NCBI RefSeq assembly: GCF_028622875.1
Contig: NZ_CP117709.1
Coordinates: 1,674,001-1,738,000 of the forward strand
Length of the DNA: 64,000 nucleotides
Origin: Streptomyces sp. MMBL 11-1
GTDB taxonomy: Bacteria; Actinomycetota; Actinomycetes; Streptomycetales; Streptomycetaceae
Direction of reading: 5' to 3'
Numbering within the stretch: position 1 is the first letter of the stretch; each line of letters starts with the position of its first letter. The notes under the pieces were generated by a model. The model had not been told where the DNA came from, did no database searches, and was given only the letters and a program-made list of their open reading frames with translations. Below are positions 25,967 to 35,658 of the stretch, piece by piece. Position numbers and translations under genes: made by a program.

Positions 25967-27118
25967 ATGGAGAGCGTGCTGCGCCCGCTGATCGTCATCG
26001 GCGGTTCCGTGGTGATCACCCTGCTGGTCGGCTGGCTGGTCGACCGGCTGCTACGGCGGGCCGACAGCCGTCACCACGAGACCCCGCTGTGGGGGCTGCT
26101 GCGACGCTGCCGGCCTCCGCTCCAGGTGGTGATCATCACGGCGCTGCTGCGCGGCAGCTACCGCCAGATGGGTGTCTCCTGGGTGTGGGACCACCGGGCC
26201 GGGATCGGCCAGGTGCTGACCCTGGTGCTGATCGGCGCTTCCGCCTGGCTGGTGGTGCGGGTCGCGGCGACGGTCGTGGAGGCAAGCTACGCCCGGTACG
26301 CGACGGGCAGCCGCGACCCGGCCCGGGTCCGCCGGGTCCGTACGCAGGTCACGCTGATCCAGCGGGTGGTCATCGCGGTGGTGACGGTGGTCGCCATCGC
26401 GGCGATGCTGCTGACGTTCCCGCCGATGCGGGCGGTCGGCACGTCGATGCTCGCCTCGGCCGGTCTGCTCGGCATCGTCGCGGGTGTCGCCGCCCAGTCG
26501 ACGCTCGGCAATCTCTTCGCCGGATTCCAGATCGCGTTCGGCGACATGGTGCGGCTCGGCGACACCGTGGTGGTGGACGGCGAGTGGGGCACGATCGACG
26601 AGATCACCCTGACGTTCCTGTCGGTACGGACCTGGGACGAGCGGCGGATCACGATGCCGGTCTCGTACTTCACCAGCAAGCCGTTCGAGAACTGGTCGCG
26701 CGGCGGGGCGCAGATGACGGGCACGGTCTTCTTCCACCTCGACCACTCCGCTCCGGTCGCCGCGATGCGGGAGAAGCTGCGGGACCTCCTCGGGGACATC
26801 GCCGCCTGGGACGGCCGGGACTGGTCGCTGGCCGTCACGGACACGACGCCGTCCACGATCCAGGTGCGGGCGGTGGTCACGGCGAAGGACGCGGACGACA
26901 TCTGGACGGTGCGCTGCGCGGTGCGTGAGCAGCTGATCGGCTGGCTGCGCGATCACCATCCGTACGCGCTGCCGCGGATCGCCACCGGGCCCGCCGTACC
27001 GCCGCCGGGCGAGCAGTGGGCGGAGCCGACGGGGGCGGGAGGCCGGGCGGGCCGTGATCGGACGGTGCCGCCCGCCGAGGGGGACGACTCCAAGGCCCCG
27101 CGCACGGGCCGCGGCTGA
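25967..27118 (+). CDS. MscS-family mechanosensitive channel
   Basis: 383 residues from ATG 25967 (MESVLRPLIVIGGSVVITLL), which has GGAGG nine bases upstream; ATG 25916 is possible. Four membrane spans are followed by the pore helix region (SMLASAGLLGIVAGVAAQST then LGNLFAGFQIAFGDMVRLGD) and the beta domain TVVVDGEWGTIDEITLTF, the MscS signature. It releases solutes on osmotic downshock. The C-terminal tail is Pro/Gly-rich. It is convergent with the antiporter gene with only 19 bp between stops. Confidence 0.93.
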   Translation: MESVLRPLIVIGGSVVITLLVGWLVDRLLRRADSRHHETPLWGLLRRCRPPLQVVIITALLRGSYRQMGVSWVWDHRAGIGQVLTLVLIGASAWLVVRVAATVVEASYARYATGSRDPARVRRVRTQVTLIQRVVIAVVTVVAIAAMLLTFPPMRAVGTSMLASAGLLGIVAGVAAQSTLGNLFAGFQIAFGDMVRLGDTVVVDGEWGTIDEITLTFLSVRTWDERRITMPVSYFTSKPFENWSRGGAQMTGTVFFHLDHSAPVAAMREKLRDLLGDIAAWDGRDWSLAVTDTTPSTIQVRAVVTAKDADDIWTVRCAVREQLIGWLRDHHPYALPRIATGPAVPPPGEQWAEPTGAGGRAGRDRTVPPAEGDDSKAPRTGRG

Positions 27119-27137
27119 GGCCGCCCCGCGACGGCCT

Positions 27138-28724
27138 TCAGCGCAGCGAGCGGACGTCCAGATACCGCAGCACCCGGTCCACGACCTCCGGGTCGGAGCC
27201 GGGCTCGCTGCGCGCGGACAGCACCTCGTGGCGGGCGGCCGACATCATCTCGCGCTGGACACGGCCGACCGCCTTGAAGCGCTCGGCGCGCTTGGCGTAG
27301 GCCTCGCGGCGCTCCTCGTCGACCATGTCCGGGCTGATCCGGGCCCCGATGTCGTACGCGGCGCGCTGCAGCCGCTCCAGGACCTCCTCGGGGAACTCCT
27401 CGGCGTCCTGGATCTCCTTGAGGCGGTACTTGGCGGCCCTGGCGGCCCGGATCGCGAGCTCCCGCTCCAGTGACTCCTCGGCGGCGGTGTCGGCCCGGAC
27501 CCGGAGCTTGCGCACCAGCCAGGGCAGGGTGAGCCCCTGGAAGACCAGCGTGGCCATGATCACGGCGAACGCGATGAAGATGATCTCCTCGCGGCCGGGG
27601 AAGGGCTGCCCGTCGTCGGTCTCCAGCGGGATCGCCAGCGCCAGAGCGACGGAGGCCACCCCGCGCATCCCGGCCCACCACATCACGACGGTCTCCCGCC
27701 AGCTGGTGGGGATGTCCTCGCTGACGTCGCGTCGGGCGTGCAGCTTCTTGGCCAGCCAGGTCGCGGGCAGCAGCCACAGCAGCCGTACGCCGACGACGAC
27801 GGCGACAATCGCGAGCCCCCAGCCGGCCATCTCCGGGGCGCGCCCGTCGGCGGTGCCGAACACGCCGTGCAGCTCCAGGCCGATCAGCCCGAAGGCCACA
27901 CCGGTGACCAGGGTGTCGACGATGTCCCAGAAGGTACGTCCGGTGAGCCGGCCCAGCACGTCGTCGGCGTCCGCGGTGTGCTCGGCGAGGAACAGCGCGA
28001 CGGTCAGCACGGCCAGCACGCCGGAGCCCATCAGCTCCTCCGCGAGGGCGTAGGAGACGAACGGCACCAGCAGGGTCAGGCCGACCTGGAGGGTGGCGTC
28101 GCCCAGCAGGCCCATCAGTTTGATGGTGAGCCAGCCGAGCGCGAGGCCGACGGCCACCGCGACGACGGCGGAGAGGACCAGCAGGCCGAAGGCCTCGGGG
28201 AGCGAGAAGGTGCCGCTGACGGCGGCGGCGACGGCCACGTGGTAGAGCACGATGGCGGTCACGTCGTTGAAGAGCCCCTCGCCCTCCAGGATCGACACCA
28301 GCCGGCGCGGCAGCCCCACGGAGCCCGCCACCGCCGTCGCCGCGACCGGGTCGGGCGGGGCGACGAGCGCGCCGAGGGCGACGGCTGCGGCGATGGGCAG
28401 CCCCGGCACGATCGAGCCCGCGACCGCGGCGACGGCGGCGGTGGTGACGAAGACGAGGGCCACGGCCAGCAGGAAGATCGGGCGTCTGTTGGCGGCGAAC
28501 TGCCGCCAGGAGGTGCGCTGCACGGAGGCGTAGAGCAGCGGCGGCAGCAGCGCGGGGAGGATGATCTCCGGCGGGATGTCGACATTCGGCACGAACGGCA
28601 TGAACGCCATCGCGACGCCGATGAGCGTCATCAGAACCGGCGCGGGGAGCCTCAGCCGGTCGCCGAGCGGCACCGTGACCACGGCGCCGAGCAGCAGCAG
28701 GAGCAGGAGGGACATCTGTTCCAC
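27138..28724 (-). CDS. Na+/H+ antiporter (CPA1 family)
   Basis: 528 residues from GTG 28724 (VEQMSLLLLLLLGAVVTVPL), which has GGAAGG six bases upstream; ATG 28715 is also possible. About 12 membrane spans are visible, with the CPA1 core motifs APPDPVAATAVAGSVGLPRR and EGEGLFNDVTAIVLY, whose Asp residues bind cations, and WWAGMRGVASVALALAIP. The last 120 residues are a charged cytoplasmic helical domain (LERELAIRAARAAKYRLKEI). Role: pH and sodium homeostasis. Confidence 0.93.
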   Translation of the reverse strand: MEQMSLLLLLLLGAVVTVPLGDRLRLPAPVLMTLIGVAMAFMPFVPNVDIPPEIILPALLPPLLYASVQRTSWRQFAANRRPIFLLAVALVFVTTAAVAAVAGSIVPGLPIAAAVALGALVAPPDPVAATAVAGSVGLPRRLVSILEGEGLFNDVTAIVLYHVAVAAAVSGTFSLPEAFGLLVLSAVVAVAVGLALGWLTIKLMGLLGDATLQVGLTLLVPFVSYALAEELMGSGVLAVLTVALFLAEHTADADDVLGRLTGRTFWDIVDTLVTGVAFGLIGLELHGVFGTADGRAPEMAGWGLAIVAVVVGVRLLWLLPATWLAKKLHARRDVSEDIPTSWRETVVMWWAGMRGVASVALALAIPLETDDGQPFPGREEIIFIAFAVIMATLVFQGLTLPWLVRKLRVRADTAAEESLERELAIRAARAAKYRLKEIQDAEEFPEEVLERLQRAAYDIGARISPDMVDEERREAYAKRAERFKAVGRVQREMMSAARHEVLSARSEPGSDPEVVDRVLRYLDVRSLR

Positions 28725-28834
28725 GAGGCGCCTTCCGGAGCGGGCGGTTCCGGCACACCACGAGCGGCCGACCAAGGCCCCCACCCTGCCACGCGAAACG
28801 CGTGATTCGGCCGATACCCTCCGTTGTCCGGCGC

Positions 28835-29320
28835 TCAGGCCGGGCGGATCTCCCGCCGCATGGCCCGGTGCGGCATGCCCGCGTCGGGGAACTCGGGTCC
28901 GTACGCGACGTATCCGAGCCGCTCGTAGAAGCCGAGGGCGTGCGTCTGTGCGTGCAGGTCGACGGCGGCCAGGCCCAGCGCCCGCGCCTCGTCCTCGATG
29001 GCCCGTACGAGGGCCGCGCCGACCCCGAGGCCGCGGGCCTCCCGGCTCACGGCGAGCCGGCCGAGCGATCCGACGGACGGGTCGCCGCCGGTCTTCCCGG
29101 CCGCGTCGGCGCCGTGCAGCAGCCGCCCCGTGCCGAGCGCTGTGCCGTCCGCCGCGACCGCCAGGACATGCGCCGCGGTCGCGTCGTGGGCGTCGTACTC
29201 CAGCTCTTCGGGCACGTTCTGCTCGCCGACGAAGACCTCCTTGCGCACCTGGAAGCAGGCTTGGAGGTCGCTCTCCTCGACGGCCCTGCGGGTGCTGTAC
29301 GAGGAGGGGGCGGAGCTCAC
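28835..29320 (-). CDS. GNAT-family N-acetyltransferase
   Basis: 161 residues with GTG start overlapping the rluD-type gene's stop (GTGA), so the two are translationally coupled. Motif A for acetyl-CoA is [20 protein letters not shown]. The N-terminal stretch [20 protein letters not shown] then YDAHDA is typical of the ElaA/YjcF-type branch, and [14 protein letters not shown] is motif B. The acceptor is unknown. Confidence 0.9.
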   Translation of the reverse strand: MSSAPSSYSTRRAVEESDLQACFQVRKEVFVGEQNVPEELEYDAHDATAAHVLAVAADGTALGTGRLLHGADAAGKTGGDPSVGSLGRLAVSREARGLGVGAALVRAIEDEARALGLAAVDLHAQTHALGFYERLGYVAYGPEFPDAGMPHRAMRREIRPA

Positions 29321-30258
29321 TGGCTCTCCGCGGCGATGGTGTCGAGGGCGTGCTGGAGGTCGGCCGGGTAGGTGCTGGCGAACTCCACCCAACTGCCGTC
29401 GCTCGGGTGCTCGAAGCCCAGGCGCACGGCGTGCAGCCACTGGCGGGTCAGCCCGAGGCGCTTGGCCAGGGTCGGGTCCGCGCCGTAGGTCAGGTCGCCG
29501 ACGCAGGGGTGGCGGTGGGCGGACATGTGGACCCGGATCTGGTGGGTGCGCCCGGTCTCCAGCTTGATGTCGAGGAGGCTGGCGGCGCGGTAGGCCTCGA
29601 TCAGGTCGTAGTGGGTCACCGACGGCTTGCCCTCGGCGGTGACCGCCCACTTGTAGTCGTGGTTGGGGTGACGCCCGATGGGGGCGTCGATGGTGCCGCT
29701 CATCGGGTCCGGGTGGCCCTGGACGAGGGCGTGGTACTTCTTGTCGACGACCCGGTCGCGGAACTGGGCCTTGAGCAGGGTGTAGGCGCGCTCGGACTTG
29801 GCGACGACCATCAGGCCGGAGGTGCCGACGTCGAGGCGGTGGACGATGCCCTGGCGCTCGGCGGCTCCGGACGTCGAGATCCGGTAGCCGGCGGCGGCGA
29901 GGCCGCCGATGACGGTGGTGCCGGTCCAGCCGGGGCTGGGGTGGGCGGCGACGCCGACCGGCTTCATGATGACGACGATGTCGTCGTCGTCATGGACGAT
30001 CTCCATGCCTTCGACGGGCTCGGCGACGATCTGGACGGGAGCGGGCGCCCCCGGCATCTCCACTTCCAGCCAGGCGCCCCCGTGGACCCGCTCGGACTTC
30101 CCGGCCACCGAACCGTCCACCTGGACCTTCCCGGCAGCGGCCAGCTCGGCGGCCTTGGTGCGGGAGAAACCGAACATCCGGGAGATGGCGGCGTCGACGC
30201 GCTCGCCTTCCAGGCCGTCCGGTACGGGCAGGGTGCGGATCTCGGGGTGCGTACTCAC
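29317..30258 (-). CDS. RluD-family 23S rRNA pseudouridine synthase
   Basis: 313 residues. An N-terminal S4 RNA-binding domain ([20 protein letters not shown]) precedes the catalytic domain. The catalytic Asp is in [19 protein letters not shown], and KPSVTHYDL and [18 protein letters not shown] are the other family motifs. RluD and relatives modify 23S rRNA helix 69; the exact target here is inferred only from family. It lies 43 bp downstream of lspA in the same direction. Confidence 0.93.
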   Translation of the reverse strand: MSTHPEIRTLPVPDGLEGERVDAAISRMFGFSRTKAAELAAAGKVQVDGSVAGKSERVHGGAWLEVEMPGAPAPVQIVAEPVEGMEIVHDDDDIVVIMKPVGVAAHPSPGWTGTTVIGGLAAAGYRISTSGAAERQGIVHRLDVGTSGLMVVAKSERAYTLLKAQFRDRVVDKKYHALVQGHPDPMSGTIDAPIGRHPNHDYKWAVTAEGKPSVTHYDLIEAYRAASLLDIKLETGRTHQIRVHMSAHRHPCVGDLTYGADPTLAKRLGLTRQWLHAVRLGFEHPSDGSWVEFASTYPADLQHALDTIAAESQ

Positions 30259-30301
30259 CTGTCGAGTATGCCTTGCGCGGAACGCTCTCCGCGCCGGGCG
30301 G

Positions 30302-30892
30302 TCAGTCCTTGTGCACGGTCCCGTCGGGGTCCAGACCCTTGAAGGAGAGGATCACGATGAGGATGCCGCCGCACACGATGGCGGAGTCGGCGAGGTTGAA
30401 GACGGCGAAGTGCTTGGGGGCGATGAAGTCCACCACCGCGCCCTCGAACACACCGGGCGCCCGGAAGAGCCGGTCGGTGAGGTTGCCGAGCGCACCGCCC
30501 AGGAGCAGACCCAGGGCGATGGCCCACGGCAGGCTGTAGAGCTTGCGGGCCAGCCGGACGATCACCACGATCACGCCGGCGGCGATGATGGTGAAGATCA
30601 CCGTGAACGCCTCGCCGAACCCGAACGCGGCGCCCGCGTTCCGGATCGCCCGGAACTGCAGCCAGTCGCCGATGATGTCGATCGGCGGCTGATGCTCCAG
30701 CTTCGCGACCACGATCATCTTGGTGACCAGGTCCAGCAGGTAGGCCACGACGGCCACACTCAGGAGAACGAGGACCCTCCGCTTGCCCCGGCCCGCGTTC
30801 ACGGCCGCGTCGGCGGCCGTGCTGCCGCCTTCGTCCGTGCCCTCGGCATCGGGATCTTCCGGCGTACCGATGATGCGCTCCGCCTCTGCCAC
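30302..30892 (-). CDS. lspA: Prolipoprotein signal peptidase (SPase II)
   Basis: 196 residues with a GTG start and about 40 extra hydrophilic N-terminal residues ([20 protein letters not shown]). Four membrane spans follow. The two catalytic Asp residues are in [14 protein letters not shown] and [15 protein letters not shown]. It removes the signal peptide of lipoproteins after lipid modification. The gene precedes the rluD-type gene in the same direction. Confidence 0.95.
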   Translation of the reverse strand: MAEAERIIGTPEDPDAEGTDEGGSTAADAAVNAGRGKRRVLVLLSVAVVAYLLDLVTKMIVVAKLEHQPPIDIIGDWLQFRAIRNAGAAFGFGEAFTVIFTIIAAGVIVVIVRLARKLYSLPWAIALGLLLGGALGNLTDRLFRAPGVFEGAVVDFIAPKHFAVFNLADSAIVCGGILIVILSFKGLDPDGTVHKD

Positions 30893-30950
30893 GTGAGTCC
30901 CTCAACCTAGGTGCCTGCCTGAGGATGAGGGTACGACACACCCGCGCGGG

Positions 30951-31727
30951 TCAGCCGCGCCGCTCCTGCTTCTGCTTGTCCTCGACGCACAGGGTGGCCC
31001 GGGGGAAGGCCTGCATCCGCGCCTTGCCGATCGGTTTGCCGCAGACCTCGCAGAGCCCGTACGTCCCCGCCTCCAGCCGGGCGAGCGCCCGCTCGGTCTG
31101 CTCCAGCGTCTCCTGGGCGTGGGCGGCCAGCGACAGCTCGTGCTCGCGGGTGATGTTCTTGGTGCCGGTGTCGGCCTCGTCGTCGCCCGCGCCGTCGCCG
31201 GAGTCCCGCATCAGCCCGGCGAGCGCCGCGCCGGAGGCCTCCAGCTCGCTGCGGAGCCGCAGTGTCTCGCTCGTCAGCAGGGTGCGCGCCTCGGTGACCT
31301 CCTCGGGCGTCCAGGGGTCCTCCCCGGGCCGGACGGCCAGCTCCTCGGGGGCGGCGGCGCGGGCCGGCGGCACGGGGGCCGTGGCCTGTGCGCCTGCTGC
31401 GTGACGACTCGCGCTCTTCTTGGCTACCACCGTGTGGGCTCCCGTCTGCTCGGCGGCCCGAGCCGCCTCCGTGGCCGCCGCCGCGCCCTTTTCCGACGCC
31501 TTCTCGGCGGTGCTCTTCCTGGCGGCGGCCTTCTTCGCCGTCGCCTTCCTGGCCGCCGCCGTCGTCTTCCTGGCGGTGCTCTTCTTGGTGGTGCTCTTGG
31601 TGGTGCTCTTCTTGGCGGCGGCCTTCTTCGCCGCACTCTCCGCGGGCGCGGGCGCCTGCTCGGCCGGTGACGCGTGGGCGCCGTCACGCTCGGCCACGGT
31701 CTCTTCCGCCGTCTTCTTCGCCACCAT
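30951..31727 (-). CDS. ddbA: DdbA: histone H1-like/DksA-like bifunctional protein
   Basis: 258 residues from ATG 31727, with GAAGGGG upstream. Residues about 30-85 are a Lys/Ala/Thr repeat (ESAAKKAAAKKSTTKSTTKK and on to TARKTTAAARKATAKKAAAR) like eukaryotic histone H1 tails. The C-terminal third is a DksA/TraR coiled coil plus zinc finger (GTYGLCEVCGKPIGKARMQA then FPRATLCVEDKQ). This layout matches DdbA (SCO2075), described in S. coelicolor as a nucleoid-associated, DksA-like DNA-binding protein. The finger has CxxC then C..D: the fourth Cys is Asp here. It lies upstream of, and divergent from, ileS. Confidence 0.88.
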   Translation of the reverse strand: MVAKKTAEETVAERDGAHASPAEQAPAPAESAAKKAAAKKSTTKSTTKKSTARKTTAAARKATAKKAAARKSTAEKASEKGAAAATEAARAAEQTGAHTVVAKKSASRHAAGAQATAPVPPARAAAPEELAVRPGEDPWTPEEVTEARTLLTSETLRLRSELEASGAALAGLMRDSGDGAGDDEADTGTKNITREHELSLAAHAQETLEQTERALARLEAGTYGLCEVCGKPIGKARMQAFPRATLCVEDKQKQERRG

Positions 31728-31992
31728 GGCCGCGGCCCCTTCACATATTGTGATCTTGCTCGCGAATCGTGCTGGGACGATAAATCGACTCCAGCCCCGC
31801 GGCAACGGGGCACGCCGCCCTCTCGCCCCTCCCCCTGTCCGGTCGCGGCGCGCCTGCCTCCGTTGTTCCCTGCTCCCCGCCCGGTAATCCGGCTCCCCGG
31901 GCCCCGCCGGGAAGTCCTTGTACCCCGTCCCGCCACTCGGGTCACACCCACGCGCCGGTGATAACCGGTCGGCCGTCGCCCGTACGGGCCCG

Positions 31993-31998
31993 TACACT
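31993..31998 (+). promoter_or_regulatory. Likely -10 box for the ileS leader
   Basis: TACACT lies at 31993-31998 within CCCGTACACTGAGCCC, about 300 bp before the ileS start and just before the T-box leader begins. No clear -35 box is visible at 17-18 bp. Confidence 0.4.
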
Positions 31999-32004
31999 GA
32001 GCCC

Positions 32005-32290
32005 AGCGAGAGGCTTGGATGGGACGAGTAGCGCCGTACGCAGCCAGCAGCGACCCGGGGACGGTGGGAGCCCGGGGGCGAGCGCGTCGTGAAGATCACC
32101 CCGGAGCCGCCGGAAGAACGCCTTGCGACCGTGGGCTCCGCCCAACGGCGCAGGGCCACTAGACCCGGCGTCGCGACCCCAATGAGGGGGCCACGGGCCT
32201 GTGCCCGGGGCCAAGGAGGGTGGTACCGCGGGAGCCGAGACGCTCTCGTCCCTCCGACGGAAGTGGAAGACGTCCGCCGGAGGAAGCCGC
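32005..32290 (+). promoter_or_regulatory. T-box riboswitch (ileS leader, translational type)
   Basis: The T-box consensus appears at 32215-32235 (GAGGGTGGTACCGCGGGAG), the site that pairs with the uncharged tRNA 3' end. After it, CCTCCGACGG (32251-32260) can pair with CCGCCGGAGG (32274-32283), which contains the ileS Shine-Dalgarno GGAGG; the alternative pairing of GGGAG..CTC releases it. So tRNA binding should open the ribosome site, the translational mode known for actinobacterial ileS T-boxes. An AUC triplet at 32095-32097 (GAAGATCACC) is a plausible isoleucine specifier, but I did not fold stem I. Confidence 0.88.
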
Positions 32291-32292
32291 AC

Positions 32293-35200
32293 ATGACATC
32301 GCCGCAGTACCGCCAGGTACCCGCCCAGGTCGACCTGCCCGCGCTCGAGCACGCCGTGCTCGACTTCTGGCGCGAGAGCAAGATCTTCGCCAAGAGCCTC
32401 GACCAGTCCGAGGGCCGCCCCGAGTGGGTCTTCTACGAGGGCCCGCCCACCGCCAACGGCATGCCCGGCGCCCACCACATCGAGGCCCGCGTCTTCAAGG
32501 ACGTCTTCCCCCGCTTCCGCACGATGCAGGGCTACCACGTCGGCCGCAAGGCCGGCTGGGACTGCCACGGCCTGCCGGTCGAGCTCGCGGTCGAGAAGGA
32601 GCTGGGCTTCAACGGCAAGAAGGACATCGAGGCGTACGGCATCGCCGAGTTCAACGCCAAGTGCCGTGAGTCGGTGACCCGGCACACCGACGCGTTCGCC
32701 GAGCTGACGACCCGCATGGGCTACTGGGTCGACCTGGACGACGCGTACCGCACCATGGACCCGGAGTACGTGGACTCCGTCTGGTGGTCGCTCAAGGAGA
32801 TCTTCAACAAGGACCTGCTGGTCCAGGACCACCGCGTCGCCCCCTGGTGCCCGCGCTGCGGCACGGGCCTGTCCGACCACGAGCTGGCCCAGGGGTACGA
32901 GACGGTCGTCGACCCCTCGGTCTTCGTCCGCTTCCCCCTGACCTCCGGCCCCCTGGCCGGCGAGGCGGCGCTCCTCGTCTGGACGACCACGCCGTGGACG
33001 CTGGTCTCCAACACGGCGGTCGCCGCGCACCCCGAGGTCCGCTACGTCGTCGCGACGAACGGCGAGGAGAAGCTCGTCGTCGCCGAGCCGCTCCTGGAGA
33101 AGGCACTGGGCGAGGGCTGGGAGACCACCGGCCAGTCGTTCACCGGCGCGGAGATGGAGCGCTGGACCTACGAGCGCCCCTTCACCCTGGTCGACTTCCC
33201 GTCCGAAGCGCACTACGTCGTCAACGCCGAGTACGTCACGACCGAGGACGGTACGGGTCTGGTCCACCAGTCCCCCGCGTTCGGCGCCGACGACCTCGTG
33301 GTCTGCCGCTCCTACGGACTCCCGGTGGTCAACCCGGTCCGCCCCGACGGCACCTTCGAGGAGGATCTCCCCCTGGTCGGGGGCGTCTTCTTCAAGAAGG
33401 CCGACGAGGCGCTCACCGCGGACCTGGACGCGCGCGGCAAGCTCTTCCGCCACGTCCCCTACGAGCACAGCTACCCGCACTGCTGGCGCTGCCACACCGC
33501 GCTGCTCTACTACGCGCAGCCCTCCTGGTACATCAGGACGACGGCGGTCAAGGACCGGCTCCTTGAGGAGAACGAGAAGACCAACTGGTTCCCGGACTCG
33601 GTCAAGACCGGCCGCTTCGGCGACTGGCTGAACAACAACGTCGACTGGGCGCTCTCCCGTAACCGCTACTGGGGCACCCCGCTGCCCATCTGGCGCTGCG
33701 AGGACAATCACCTCACCTGCGTGGGTTCGCGCGCCGAACTGACGGAACTGACGGGCGCCGACCAGTCGGAGCTCGACCCCCACCGCCCGTTCATCGACGA
33801 GATCACCTTCACCTGCTCGCACGAGAACTGCCAGCTGGAGGCGTACCGCGTCCCGGAGGTCATCGACGCCTGGTACGACTCGGGTTCGATGCCGTTCGCG
33901 CAGTGGGGCTACCCGTACAAGAACAAGGAGGTCTTCGAGAGCCGCTACCCCGCGCAGTTCATCTCGGAGGCCATCGACCAGACCCGCGGCTGGTTCTACA
34001 CGCTGATGGCGGTCGGCACCCTGGTCTTCGACAAGTCGAGTTACGAGAACGTCGTCTGCCTGGGCCACATCCTCGCCGAGGACGGCCGCAAGATGTCCAA
34101 GCACCTGGGGAACATCCTCCAGCCGATCCCGCTGATGGACCAGCACGGGGCGGACGCGGTGCGGTGGTTCATGGCGGCGGGCGGCTCCCCCTGGGCGGCA
34201 CGGCGCGTGGGCCACGGCACGATCCAGGAGGTCGTCCGCAAGACGCTCCTCACCTACTGGAACACGGTCGCCTTCCAGGCCCTGTACGCGCGCACGTCGG
34301 GCTGGTCCCCGTCGGCCGCCGACCCGGCCCCGGCGGACCGAACGGTCCTGGACCGCTGGCTGCTGAGCGAACTGAACGCGCTGGTCGACCAGATGACCGT
34401 CGCGATGGAGGGCTACGACACCCAGCGCGCGGGCAAGCTGCTCTCGGCGTTCGTGGACGACCTCTCCAACTGGTACGTACGCCGCTCGCGCCGCCGTTTC
34501 TGGCAGGGTGACAAGGCGGCGCTGCGCACGCTGCACGAGGTCGTCGAGACGGTGACCCGGCTGATGGCCCCTCTGACCCCGTTCATCACGGAGCGGGTCT
34601 GGCAGGACCTGGTGGCGCCGGTGACCCCGGACGCCCCGGAGTCGGTCCACCTGTCGACGTGGCCGAAGGCCGACCTCTCGGCGATCGACCCGACGCTCTC
34701 CACGCAGATGGCGCTGGTGCGCCGCCTGGTGGAGCTGGGCCGGGCCACGCGCGCCGAGTCGGGTGTGAAGACCCGTCAGCCGCTGTCGCGCGCGCTGGTG
34801 GCGGCGGCAGGCTTCGATGGCCTCTCCGCCGAGCTGCGCGCCCAGATCACGGAGGAGCTGAACGTCACCTCGCTCGCCTCGCTCTCGGAGGTGGGCGGCT
34901 CCCTGGTCGACACGACGGCGAAGGCCAACTTCCGCGCCCTGGGCAAGCGGTTCGGCAAGGGCGTCCAGGCGGTGGCCAAGGCGGTGGCGAACACGGACGC
35001 GGCCGCCCTGTCCCTGGCCCTGCGCGAGGGCACGGCCTCGGTGGAGGTCGACGGCGAGCAGATCACCCTCTCCCCCGACGAGGTCATCATCACGGAGACC
35101 CCGCGCGAGGGCTGGTCGGTCGCCTCGGACGCGGGCGCGACCGTCGCCCTGGACCTGGAGATCACCCCGGAACTGCGCCGCGCGGGCCTGGCCCGTGACG

Positions 35201-35436
35201 CGATCCGCCTGATCCAGGAGGCCCGCAAGAACAGCGGGCTGGACGTCGCGGACCGCATCGCCGTCCGCTGGACCTCGACGTCCCCGGCAACGGTGGAAGC
35301 CCTCACCGAGCACGCCCCGCTGATCTCCGAGGAGGTGCTCGCCCTGGACTACGCGGAGGGCGAGGCGGACGAGACGTACGGCGAGGTGTTCGAGGACGAG
35401 GGCCTGGCGCTGACGTTCCGCCTGCGCAAGCGGTAG
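32293..35436 (+). CDS. ileS: Isoleucyl-tRNA synthetase
   Basis: 1047 residues from ATG 32293, nine bases after GGAGG. Class I motifs are present: the HIGH-type motif appears as PGAHHIEARVFKDVF after YEGPPTANGM, and KMSKS as EDGRKMSKHLGNIL. The editing domain has VWTTTPWTLVSNTAVAAHPE and GTGLVHQSPAFGADD. HIEA and the large size place it with eukaryote-like, mupirocin-tolerant IleRS2-type enzymes (inference). The stop is followed by two more in-frame TAG codons. Expression is controlled by the T-box leader. Confidence 0.96.
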   Translation: MTSPQYRQVPAQVDLPALEHAVLDFWRESKIFAKSLDQSEGRPEWVFYEGPPTANGMPGAHHIEARVFKDVFPRFRTMQGYHVGRKAGWDCHGLPVELAVEKELGFNGKKDIEAYGIAEFNAKCRESVTRHTDAFAELTTRMGYWVDLDDAYRTMDPEYVDSVWWSLKEIFNKDLLVQDHRVAPWCPRCGTGLSDHELAQGYETVVDPSVFVRFPLTSGPLAGEAALLVWTTTPWTLVSNTAVAAHPEVRYVVATNGEEKLVVAEPLLEKALGEGWETTGQSFTGAEMERWTYERPFTLVDFPSEAHYVVNAEYVTTEDGTGLVHQSPAFGADDLVVCRSYGLPVVNPVRPDGTFEEDLPLVGGVFFKKADEALTADLDARGKLFRHVPYEHSYPHCWRCHTALLYYAQPSWYIRTTAVKDRLLEENEKTNWFPDSVKTGRFGDWLNNNVDWALSRNRYWGTPLPIWRCEDNHLTCVGSRAELTELTGADQSELDPHRPFIDEITFTCSHENCQLEAYRVPEVIDAWYDSGSMPFAQWGYPYKNKEVFESRYPAQFISEAIDQTRGWFYTLMAVGTLVFDKSSYENVVCLGHILAEDGRKMSKHLGNILQPIPLMDQHGADAVRWFMAAGGSPWAARRVGHGTIQEVVRKTLLTYWNTVAFQALYARTSGWSPSAADPAPADRTVLDRWLLSELNALVDQMTVAMEGYDTQRAGKLLSAFVDDLSNWYVRRSRRRFWQGDKAALRTLHEVVETVTRLMAPLTPFITERVWQDLVAPVTPDAPESVHLSTWPKADLSAIDPTLSTQMALVRRLVELGRATRAESGVKTRQPLSRALVAAAGFDGLSAELRAQITEELNVTSLASLSEVGGSLVDTTAKANFRALGKRFGKGVQAVAKAVANTDAAALSLALREGTASVEVDGEQITLSPDEVIITETPREGWSVASDAGATVALDLEITPELRRAGLARDAIRLIQEARKNSGLDVADRIAVRWTSTSPATVEALTEHAPLISEEVLALDYAEGEADETYGEVFEDEGLALTFRLRKR

Positions 35437-35461
35437 CGGTAGCGGTAGCCCGCAGGACCAG

Positions 35462-35493
35462 AGGGCCCGCCGGACCTGATTCCGGCGGGCCCT
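35462..35493 (+). terminator. ileS terminator
   Basis: A perfect 13-bp stem (35462-35474 and 35481-35493) with loop CCTGAT lies 26 bp after the ileS stop and is followed by TT. Confidence 0.88.
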
Positions 35494-35527
35494 TCCGCGT
35501 ACCCCCTCGGGGGCCCCGCCCCAAAAC

Positions 35528-35617
35528 CCAGCCCGCCCGGCGCTTGAGGGCAAAGGGGCCCGGGCAGCGCCCCGGTTTCGGGAAGGGGCGGGTAGGGGAA
35601 CAGGCCCGCCGCAGGCG
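35528..35617 (+). repeat. Dispersed GC-rich intergenic repeat, copy B
   Basis: Positions 35562-35617 match 13661-13716 at 54 of 56 bases in the same orientation. It sits between the ileS and divIVA terminators in a convergent gap. Confidence 0.7.
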
Positions 35618-35658
35618 CACCCCATCCGCACCACCCCAACGGGCCCGGCCCACGCCAA

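Noticed and set aside
31942..35658. Open frame of over 1200 codons opposite ileS
   Set aside because: Antisense shadow; Arg/Gly/Val-rich composition, no start site, and IleRS is unmistakable on the other strand.
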